Below are positions 35,228-42,561 of a stretch of 64,000 nt of DNA, one piece after another (within the stretch, counting starts at the first letter, position 1; every line of letters starts with the position of its first letter). The stretch comes from Lysinibacillus pakistanensis (GTDB taxonomy: Bacteria > Bacillota > Bacilli > Bacillales_A > Planococcaceae). The notes below the pieces were generated by a model that saw only the letters and a program-made list of their open reading frames with translations, was not told where the DNA came from and searched no databases. A program made the translations under genes and the position numbers. The DNA lies in assembly GCF_030123245.1 (NCBI RefSeq), contig NZ_CP126101.1:742501-806500 (forward strand), given 5' to 3'.

Positions 35228-36611
35228 AGTTTTTCACTGAAATATGCAAGTATATACCTTTTTGAAGCTTACTGCCTGTTTGTTGCTGAACAGATGGATG
35301 TACAAGAAGCATATATTCTTGTCCGCTGTTTAGTGGTTGGGATGGCGTCACAAGTAATGAATGGCCATCAACCTTAGTGTTGGTCGGTACCTCATCACCA
35401 CCTAAAGCAACAAGTTGTACACTGCCATCAGCGATTTTAGATGTGAGCGCTTGTGAAAATTTCACCGTAAATGTTTTAGTATTTGCTACATTTTTTAAGC
35501 CTGTAAGCTCTTTGTAATCCTTATATTGTTCCTTTAGTGCGTCATAATGAGCCTGGAAAATAGGTGCTGTCTTTGTCGTGATGTTTGGCTTGACCCCTAC
35601 TTCATTTATTGTTTGACCTAAGGGACCTGTAAATTTCCCTACAGTTAGCTTTAAATAGCTACCATCGTGAAGTTCAAAAAAGCCTTGCATAGCTCCTTTT
35701 CCATAGGTTGTTTCCCCATACAAAATAACAGCTTGTTGATCTTGTAAAGAAGCGGCTAACATCTCAGAAGCACTTGCACTATAACGATTAACTAAAATAC
35801 GTGTATTAGCAGGAAACTTTTCGTTTTGGCGGACTGCTCGAACTTCATAAGAGGCATGTGCTTCCTCAAGTAAATAGGCGATTTTTGCATTTGAGAAAAG
35901 GCCCGTAATTTCCTCGGCCGTTTCTACATAGCCACCACCATTGTTTTGTAAATCTAAAATAAAGGAAGTTGCACCACGCTGCTTTAATTGAATAAGTGCA
36001 TCTTTTACAAGTTTAGCCCCGTCCTCTGAGAAAGAAGACATGGCAATATAACCAACATCTCCGAATAATAATTCCGATTCCACATTCGGTAGGGTGAATT
36101 TTTTTCTTGTAATAGATTTTGTGGAAGTCTTGCCATCTGCATTTTGTAATGTGATATCGACCTTAGTACCTTCATCGCCAACTAATAGGGATGAGGCTTC
36201 TTGGGTAGAGCGTCCTACGATAGATTGACCGTTAATTTCAGTAATGATGTCACCAGCGATAACGCCAGCATCAGAAGCACCACTATTGTCAATTACCTGT
36301 AAAATATGAATACCATCCTCATGTTCCTCAATGATAACGCCAATACCAATTGTTGCTAGGTTAATGCTATTCATAAATTCTTCAAATTCCTGTTTCGTAA
36401 AATACGTGGAATAAGGGTCTAACATATCAATCATTTCGGGAATTGTTTTTGCGTTTTGCAAATCACCTTTAATCGTACCAACATAATTTTCTTTAATAAT
36501 TTCTTTGATTTCCTTGACAAGCGGTTGTTCATTGCTAGCGGCTTGCGTGTTGGCAAATGGAATGATGAAAAAACTTAGCATAAATATGAAAGACCACACT
36601 ATTTTTTTCAT
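35226..36611 (-). CDS. S41 C-terminal-processing protease with PDZ domain
   Basis: This 461-residue protein has a signal peptide (IVWSFIFMLSFFIIPFANTQAA). A PDZ domain follows (about 90-165, GIGVIIEE and GDIITEINGQSIVG), then the S41 core (about 170-355). The nucleophile is Ser in NRYSASASEMLAASLQD, with Lys in YGKGAMQG. The C-terminus (about 375-460) is an SbsA-like Ig fold (FTVKFSQALTSK, GQEYMLLVHPS) rather than the peptidoglycan-binding domain of B. subtilis CtpA/CtpB. It should cut C-termini of exported proteins. ATG at 36611 follows AAGAGGTG; the longer frame is unlikely. Confidence 0.88.
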   Translation of the reverse strand: MKKIVWSFIFMLSFFIIPFANTQAASNEQPLVKEIKEIIKENYVGTIKGDLQNAKTIPEMIDMLDPYSTYFTKQEFEEFMNSINLATIGIGVIIEEHEDGIHILQVIDNSGASDAGVIAGDIITEINGQSIVGRSTQEASSLLVGDEGTKVDITLQNADGKTSTKSITRKKFTLPNVESELLFGDVGYIAMSSFSEDGAKLVKDALIQLKQRGATSFILDLQNNGGGYVETAEEITGLFSNAKIAYLLEEAHASYEVRAVRQNEKFPANTRILVNRYSASASEMLAASLQDQQAVILYGETTYGKGAMQGFFELHDGSYLKLTVGKFTGPLGQTINEVGVKPNITTKTAPIFQAHYDALKEQYKDYKELTGLKNVANTKTFTVKFSQALTSKIADGSVQLVALGGDEVPTNTKVDGHSLLVTPSQPLNSGQEYMLLVHPSVQQQTGSKLQKGIYLHISVKN

Positions 36612-36703
36612 TGGACACCTCTTTTCTAATACTATTAGTATACATGAATTTCCATATAACCGCGAATAGGAAAGAGGCATTTTAGTAGTACGGGAGAGAG
36701 ATT

Positions 36704-38023
36704 CTATTTTTTAAGAATTTTATGAATTATTAAACCAATAAAAGCACCTATTAATGCGGGTACAAGCCATCCAAGATTTTGCTCATACAAAGGTAGAATT
36801 TTTAAGATTCTCTCGTATAGTGATATTTTTATATCCATTTCCTTGAAACCATCATACAAGCTAACAAAAAATGTTGGAATTAATGCTAGAATGTAAACAA
36901 TTTGTCCACCTTTAAAGAAGTTATCGAAAAGTGATAATACCATTAACACCATTGCCAATGGATAGATCATTAATAAAACTGGCAGAGATGCACTAATAAT
37001 TGTGGAAAGACCAACGTTTGTAATTGCTGTACTAAAAATAGTGAAAACAATTAGGAATGTTTTATATGAGATTCTTGGGAATAACTTGTTAAAATATTGA
37101 GCATTTGCAGTAAGTAAACCTACCGCTGTCGATATACAGGCTAGTAAAATAGTAATAGATAGAATTACGTTTCCTAATCTGCCAAATAGTGCTTCTGCTG
37201 ATTTTGCAATAATATTTCCGCCATTATCTAAGGCGCCGATTGCATCAATACTGGTGTTTCCAATATGGCCAAGTGAGATGTAAACAAATGATAAACCAAG
37301 AGCAGCTACAACGCCTGCAAATACTGTTGTATTGACCTGCTTTCTTCTATCGTACATACCCATGCCCTGCAATGCTTGTAAGATAACGATACCGAAAACA
37401 AGCGCACTTAGTACATCCATTGTTAAATAACCTTGTACAAAGCCTTCAGCAAAAGGGGTTACTGTGTATTTTCCAACAGCATTGCCTGCTTCACCCATTG
37501 GCGAAATAAAGCTTTTAACTGCTAATAATAAAATAACAGCCAAGAGTGCTGGTGTTAGTATTTTACCTACTCGATCTACAAGCTTTGAAGGATTGATGGC
37601 TAAATAGAGTATTAAAGCAAAAAATAAGACAGAGGTAATGAATAGCGGTGCCCAATGATCTGTTGCTCCTTCTGAAAGAAAAGGGACAATCCCTATTTCA
37701 TACGATACGGATCCTGTCCGTGGAACAGCGAAAAATGGTCCAATCGCTAAATAAACAATGGACGTAAAAATAATGCCAAATGTAGGGCTCACACGGTTAG
37801 CGAGCAATTGCAAGTCGCCACCCGCTTTTGCTACAGCTACTATTGCAAGTAAAGGTAAACCAACACCTGTTATTAAAAATCCAATCATTGCTGTTAGGAT
37901 ATGCTCTCCAGCCTGTTGACCTAATAACGGTGGAAAAATTATATTCCCAGCTCCTAAGAACAAGGCAAATAGAAGTAATCCTACTGCTAAATTTTCTTTG
38001 ATGAAAAGCATGATGTTTTTCAT
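36704..38023 (-). CDS. brnQ: Branched-chain amino acid:cation symporter (BrnQ/LIVCS family)
   Basis: This 439-residue transporter has about 12 transmembrane helices. The family start is intact: LLFALFLGAGNIIFPPLLGQQAGE. Further LIVCS features are FAVPRTGSVSYEIG and the GMGMYDRRKQ loop. It imports leucine, isoleucine or valine with Na+ or H+. ATG at 38023 follows AGGAG by about 10 bases. It is transcribed in the same direction as, and upstream of, the protease gene, but a gap of about 90 bases suggests separate starts. It has no obvious tie to the surface genes. Confidence 0.92.
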   Translation of the reverse strand: MKNIMLFIKENLAVGLLLFALFLGAGNIIFPPLLGQQAGEHILTAMIGFLITGVGLPLLAIVAVAKAGGDLQLLANRVSPTFGIIFTSIVYLAIGPFFAVPRTGSVSYEIGIVPFLSEGATDHWAPLFITSVLFFALILYLAINPSKLVDRVGKILTPALLAVILLLAVKSFISPMGEAGNAVGKYTVTPFAEGFVQGYLTMDVLSALVFGIVILQALQGMGMYDRRKQVNTTVFAGVVAALGLSFVYISLGHIGNTSIDAIGALDNGGNIIAKSAEALFGRLGNVILSITILLACISTAVGLLTANAQYFNKLFPRISYKTFLIVFTIFSTAITNVGLSTIISASLPVLLMIYPLAMVLMVLSLFDNFFKGGQIVYILALIPTFFVSLYDGFKEMDIKISLYERILKILPLYEQNLGWLVPALIGAFIGLIIHKILKK

Positions 38024-38268
38024 AAAATTTAAAACTCCTTTAAAATTAATAAAACTTTCTAAAAATTTTAAATACAGAAGTGTATGTTACCATATGAAGT
38101 CTAATCTTGCAATTATAATACTATTGTAATATAGTCGGAATCTGTCATTTCCTATAAGTTTGATAGATTGTTTGAAAAATAGTCAGTATTTCCGATTTCT
38201 GAACAATTAAATATCTAGTATGATAGACACACAAGGAATTATTTTAGCATGAACGGAGGCAATTGGGT

Positions 38269-39183
38269 ATGCAAAAATCAAAAAAGTGGAGAATCCTTGC
38301 TTTAAGTACTATCGCTACTTCATTTTTCGCATTACAGACTGCAGAAGCAGCAACTTATACTGTACAAAAAGGGGATACCCTATCTAAAATCGCCCAAAAC
38401 CATCAAGTAACGATACAAGATATCAAAACATGGAATAATCTAACGAAGGATACGATTTATGTAGCCCAAAAACTAGAGGTTACAAAGCAACCTTCGAATC
38501 AAGAAGTGAAACCATCAAATCCATCGACATCGACAACAAAACCAGTAACACCATCAAAGCCTATTAGTACTTCCTACACGGTCGTTAAAGGTGACACATT
38601 ATCCAAAATTGCTAAGCAATATAATGTGACATTAAAAGAGCTAAAGGATTGGAACGAATTAACAACAGATGCTATTTACATTGGACAAGTATTAAAGGTG
38701 TCTCCTGTTGCATCCATCCCTGAGGGTGAAACAATACATAATAATGTGACTTCAAATACGGGAACGCCTTCAAAGGTAACGACAAAGGATCCAACATTAG
38801 GTGGACAAGCTATCTATAAGAAAACAATTGAGGTAGCTAATTTGTTGGTAGGGACACCCTATCTTTACGGTGGTAATACTCCTGAGGGGCTTGACTGTAG
38901 TGGCTTTATTTTCTATGCCTTTAATCAAAGTGGGTTGAAAATTGGAAGAGATAGTAGTGAAGGGTATTTTTATGGAAATACATCACATGTAAAGACCCCA
39001 GTAGCTGGAGATTTAGTATTTTTTGAGAACACATATAAAGAAGGAATATCCCATATGGGTATTTATCTTGGGAATAATAAATTTGTCCATGCAGGAACAG
39101 ATGGAGTTGAAATTTCTGATGTGACATACTCTTACTGGTCAAGCAGATTGGTCGCTTATAAACGATTTGATCTATTGAAGTAA
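38269..39183 (+). CDS. LysM-anchored NlpC/P60 endopeptidase
   Basis: This 304-residue exported enzyme has a signal peptide ending near AEAAT. Two LysM domains follow (about 25-70 and 98-143; YTVQKGDTLSKIAQNH and YTVVKGDTLSKIAKQY) with a Ser/Thr/Pro linker between. A C-terminal NlpC/P60 domain (about 185-303) has LDCSGF, SHMGIYLGN and FVHAG as the Cys-His-His set. It resembles B. subtilis LytE/LytF-type D,L-endopeptidases. Here LysM replaces SLH as wall anchor. ATG at 38269 follows GGAGG by 9 bases. It converges on slaP, with element D between. Confidence 0.92.
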   Translation: MQKSKKWRILALSTIATSFFALQTAEAATYTVQKGDTLSKIAQNHQVTIQDIKTWNNLTKDTIYVAQKLEVTKQPSNQEVKPSNPSTSTTKPVTPSKPISTSYTVVKGDTLSKIAKQYNVTLKELKDWNELTTDAIYIGQVLKVSPVASIPEGETIHNNVTSNTGTPSKVTTKDPTLGGQAIYKKTIEVANLLVGTPYLYGGNTPEGLDCSGFIFYAFNQSGLKIGRDSSEGYFYGNTSHVKTPVAGDLVFFENTYKEGISHMGIYLGNNKFVHAGTDGVEISDVTYSYWSSRLVAYKRFDLLK

Positions 39184-39189
39184 AAAAAT

Positions 39190-39222
39190 CCTCTTATTCT
39201 TTGCTGAAAGAATAAGAGGTTT
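39190..39222. terminator. Terminator hairpin of the LysM gene = left direct repeat of element D
   Basis: CCTCTTATTCTTT and its complement AAAGAATAAGAGG form a 13-bp stem. The 33 bases recur at 41618-41650. The element begins at 39223. Confidence 0.88.
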
Positions 39223-39474
39223 CATGTTGTTGAAATACTATTATGTCAATGAAATCAAGGTGACAAATTAAAAAATATGCCCTTTTTCAAAACGAGGGGT
39301 TGATCTCCGTTCCGACTGAGTGCTTTGTAGCTGTCGCTTTGCTTTCGCTACAGAAAACATTTGCCGCTGACGCTTCGCTTTCGCGCAGAGCAGAGCTTCC
39401 TGGGGGCGTCCGATGAGCCGCTTCACTCGCATGCTCGCTCCAGGGTCTCCTCTGTGACGCTGAATCCCCAAGGA

Positions 39475-39485
39475 GTCACTCAGTC
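39475..39485 (+). repeat. Left 11-bp target duplication of the IS
   Basis: GTCACTCAGTC lies directly before the IS left end and is repeated at 41113-41123. It coincides with the 3' stem arm of element D's left hairpin module. Confidence 0.92.
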
Positions 39486-41112
39486 CATATGCGTCAAGTT
39501 AAGCAAGATTACTTTTCTACTCTCCATCTATCAACCGCCATTAGTGGTACCTCTTTTCTTAAAAGGGTTTCATTTTTGAGAAACAGGGAAAATAAAAAGT
39601 ATCCTGAACGAAAGAGCATCACGAAATACACATTTCCCCTTTCGGAAAAATGCGTATTTGTTGAAATCTCATCTTTCCAACCGCTTAGGGTTTGTGGGTG
39701 GTGCGCTTTCGTCCAATCGCAAACAGGATGCGTTCAATTTCTTGTAGGGTACTTTGCCAGCTCGGTTGATCACGAGCGCGCCAAAGTATCCCTATTTTTG
39801 GTTGGATTGCTCGCATGGTTAGTCGTTCACTCAGAATAATTTGTTTCTCCTGCCAAAAGTAAAAACGAAATTGATAGGAAAATAAAGTACTAATTAAGAG
39901 AATAATTAGTTCTGCATAGAGGTGGCATTCCCATCTTGCCTGTTTCATTTTTCGAAAGTAGGACGCCTTGAAATCACTTTTCCATGTTTTGAATAATAAT
40001 TCAATTTGCCAACGATACCGATACAGTTGTACAACTTCTTTAGCCGTAATTTCTTGAGGTAGATTCGTAATTAAGGTAGAAATGCCTGATAATGCTTTGG
40101 ATTTTTGCTTAATTTGACCAGGCTTAGTTTGAGCACGTCGTTTAATTCGATATTCTTGTCGTTGTTGTTCTTTTTTAGTGAAGCGATAGAGAATCAAGCG
40201 CGTTGGTAATTTTTCCTCTTTCCCCAAATATACACGTGGAAATTCGCGCATTTCCCCACGTTTCAATGTTGGCCACTCATTTTCTAAATCTAGCCGTTCA
40301 TAAGCATACATCTTTCGAATACGTCCATCGGGATGTCGAGGAGGATGGGGATGATCTTCAAAATAAGTAGTATCCACACGTGCACGCGAAATATAAAATG
40401 CTTCTTTTTCATCGATTTTTTGAAACAGTTTATATTGAAAGTAACCAAGATCTTGTAACAGTAAATCGCCTTTCTCAACTGTCTCTAAACGCTTCATACC
40501 AGAGGGGCAATCGCCTGCCTTACCAGCTTGTAGTTCGATATATGTGAAACTTCCTGTGAGGTAATCAAACTCCATTTGAAATTTTATGCCTGCTCCAACT
40601 GTACTAGGATAGGTAGAGATACAAGTAGCTGGTAATTTAATCGACGTGCCATCAAGAATGCGTATCCGTGTCAAAGGATAGTGGGTCTTAATTGGCATCT
40701 TGGCCAATGACAGCGTCGATTGTTGAGCAAACAAGCATTGAAAAATGGTTCGAAGAAAGTACACAGTCTTTTCATTGAATCGTTGATTTAGCCCTTCTTT
40801 CGTCATGTAGACCTGTTGCTTAGTCAAATGCGTGCAAAGGGTCGTGAGAGAAGGTTGTGATAAGCCTTTTGTTTGTTCAAAGAGAAGCTTCATGAAGGCA
40901 GAAAGAGTTAATTTTCTTGTTCTTTGTATAAAGTTAGTTGTTTTAGCAATCTGATGAAGTTCTTTTGGGCGACAATACCGAGAACAGCTGCTTTAAAGAA
41001 TAGGGTGCATGTGTCGGTTTCATCCTACATTCCTCCTCATGTTAGTGGTTGTACTTTTCTTTACCACCAAACGAAGTCATGTAATCTTATTATCCTTAAC
41101 TTGACGCATATG
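39486..41112 (-). mobile_element. IS4-family insertion sequence inside element D
   Basis: This 1627-bp IS has perfect 18-bp terminal inverted repeats, CATATGCGTCAAGTTAAG, at both ends. It is flanked by 11-bp direct repeats, in line with the 10-13 bp usual for IS4 relatives. Its only gene is a minus-strand DDE transposase with a frameshift near its start. About 200 non-coding bases lie at the left end. It inserted after element D was already in place. Confidence 0.93.
39685..41023 (-). pseudogene. Frameshifted IS4-family transposase
   Basis: The clear frame from an internal ATG (40893) gives 402 residues with the DDE core. Asp is in ILDGTSIKLP, a second Asp in LLQDLGYF, and the YREK signature in YRYRWQIELLFKTWK has the right spacing. 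However, residues typical of the N-terminus (KELHQIAKTTNFIQ) are encoded in frame upstream of that ATG. The only good ribosome-binding site (AGGAGG) stands 8 bases before an ATG at 41023 in another frame. One base too many in the T4 run at 40963-40966 separates them. With TTT the gene would read through as about 445 residues, normal for IS4. It is probably inactive, unless ribosomes shift there. Confidence 0.85.
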
Positions 41113-41123
41113 GTCACTCAGTC
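41113..41123 (+). repeat. Right 11-bp target duplication of the IS
   Basis: GTCACTCAGTC, identical to 39475-39485. Confidence 0.92.
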
Positions 41124-41617
41124 TACACTCCAATCAACCATTGCTCATAGTATTTTCATTGGCATTTCACATAAATGTATAATGATAAATTGAAGTCTTA
41201 GCCATCACTATTTTATGCAAAAATGAAGCTGATAACATTTTTCTATGCGAAAGCAATATGTCAGCAATAAGTGGCTTTATGTTTATTTATAAAGTAGTTT
41301 TATGCACAAAATGTAGGTTGACAGCTATAGAATTGTACTACTACTCTATCCATTTAATGTTGGTGAGTAATATGCTTTTACTTTACTTTTGAAGGAAGAA
41401 AATATTTAAAGTTCTACACTATTGCAGATTGGAGTGCAAGGCTACTCGACTCCCGTGGGATAGCGGGACAGACGAGACCCTGCACGGAGCGTCAGCGCAG
41501 GAAGCGGCTCGTCGCTCGCCCACAGGAAAGCGAGTAGCCTGGAACGGAAATCACCTCCATTTTGACTAAATATTCACAAAGAGTCCCTTGACCATTTAGT
41601 TTTTCAACACTATGAAA

Positions 41618-41650
41618 CCTCTTATTCTTTGCTGAAAGAATAAGAGGTTT
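41618..41650. terminator. Right direct repeat of element D, terminator of slaP
   Basis: It is identical over 33 bases to 39190-39222 and is followed by TTTTTTG on the plus strand. On the minus strand it lies 8 bases after the slaP stop codon, so this copy now serves slaP. Confidence 0.88.
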
Positions 41651-41658
41651 TTTGCTTT

Positions 41659-42561
41659 TTATTGCGTTACGCGTGCTGTCCAGCGAGAAAGATCTGCACC
41701 TTTTGGATTGACTAGTTGTGGTGGGAAAATGAATGTCCATGGCTTTGTAGAGTTAGGCTGAACAGTTAAAACAGGGTCCATATTAAAGGAGCCTTTAGCG
41801 ATTTGTTTACCTCTGGCATCAATTATTTCTAAAGGAAGCTGTTCAAGATTAATAGCTTTACTATGGCCATTACGAATAAAGATAGAGACGTTTAAACTTC
41901 CGTTGTTAGCAAACTTGGCTTGGAGTCCAGTAAAATTGACTTCTGTTTCGCCTAGCTTTGGCAATGTTTTGACGATTTTAGCAAGCTCTTCTTTTTGTGC
42001 ATCTGGCAATTGTTTTTCCCATGTTGGGTCTAATTCTAGCTGATGTTCACGTAATGATACTAGATTAAAAGCTAATTTCCAGCCTTCTTCAGGTATTTCA
42101 TCGACTTTAATTGTTGATTTTTCAAATTCAAATACCCATGGGCGAGCACTTTCAGCAGGGATTGTACCCAGTGCCTTAAAGTCGAATCTTTTCGTTGCTA
42201 CTAGCTCATCATTTTTATCCATGATGAATAGCTCAATTTCACCTAGCTCAATTTCTTCAGCTAATGAAGAGCGGAAAAATGCACGTACTAACCATTTCCC
42301 AGTACGTGGGTCTGGATCAATACTAATAGAAGAAAGAGATAATTGGTTAGGCTTTAGCGGCTCCAGCTCATTTGCTAGGAAGTTAAAGATATATTTCTGC
42401 TCTTGCGGAACATCCCAATCTGGATGAAATGACAATTTCGTTTCAACATCTCGATCATCGTCCGTATTTTCTACCTTAATATTTTCTAGTAAATCTTTAG
42501 AATCAATTGTATTTTCTTGTCCAAGCTTATCGGACTTTTTAAAGAATGAGAATAGACCCAT
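41659..42561 (-). CDS. slaP: Accessory Sec system S-layer assembly protein SlaP
   Basis: This 300-residue cytosolic protein has no signal peptide or membrane segment. It begins MGLFSFFKKSDK and contains two related beta-rich halves (about 45-170 and 175-298). Each has an AFFRSSLAEEI/ SIFIRNGHSK strand and a WVFEFEKSTI/WTFIFPPQL strand, the duplicated SLAP-type domain. In Bacillus anthracis SlaP works with SecA2 in S-layer protein secretion. Here the start codon overlaps the secA2 stop (TAATG), with GGAGG just upstream, so the pair is translationally coupled. Identification rests on domain pattern and adjacency. Confidence 0.85.
   Translation of the reverse strand: MGLFSFFKKSDKLGQENTIDSKDLLENIKVENTDDDRDVETKLSFHPDWDVPQEQKYIFNFLANELEPLKPNQLSLSSISIDPDPRTGKWLVRAFFRSSLAEEIELGEIELFIMDKNDELVATKRFDFKALGTIPAESARPWVFEFEKSTIKVDEIPEEGWKLAFNLVSLREHQLELDPTWEKQLPDAQKEELAKIVKTLPKLGETEVNFTGLQAKFANNGSLNVSIFIRNGHSKAINLEQLPLEIIDARGKQIAKGSFNMDPVLTVQPNSTKPWTFIFPPQLVNPKGADLSRWTARVTQ

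Larger units (their letters stand above)
39223..41614 (+). mobile_element. Palindrome-associated non-coding element, copy D (split by an IS)
   Basis: This copy starts CATGTTGTTGAAATAC and ends GTTTTTCAACACTATG, in the same orientation as C, between two 33-bp copies of a terminator palindrome. Removing the inner IS (1627 bp) and its 11-bp duplication leaves about 754 bp. The left module has a longer apex than C: an extra stretch near 39328-39395 with GTAGC/GCTAC and GCGAAAGCGAAGC-type sequences. The right module (about 41440-41545) is intact. Without the insertion only about 47 bases, including one hairpin, would separate the LysM and slaP stop codons. Confidence 0.88.

Noticed and set aside
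39489-39839. Plus-strand frame at the left end of the IS
   Set aside because: It overlaps the C-terminus of the transposase gene on the opposite strand and crosses non-coding IS end sequence.
40924-41193. Plus-strand frame at the right end of the IS
   Set aside because: It spans the IS end, the duplication and element D sequence, and has no plausible product.
41430-41570. GC-rich repeat as a CRISPR or attachment site
   Set aside because: There are no regular spacers. It is one of two modules of element D and folds as a covarying hairpin.
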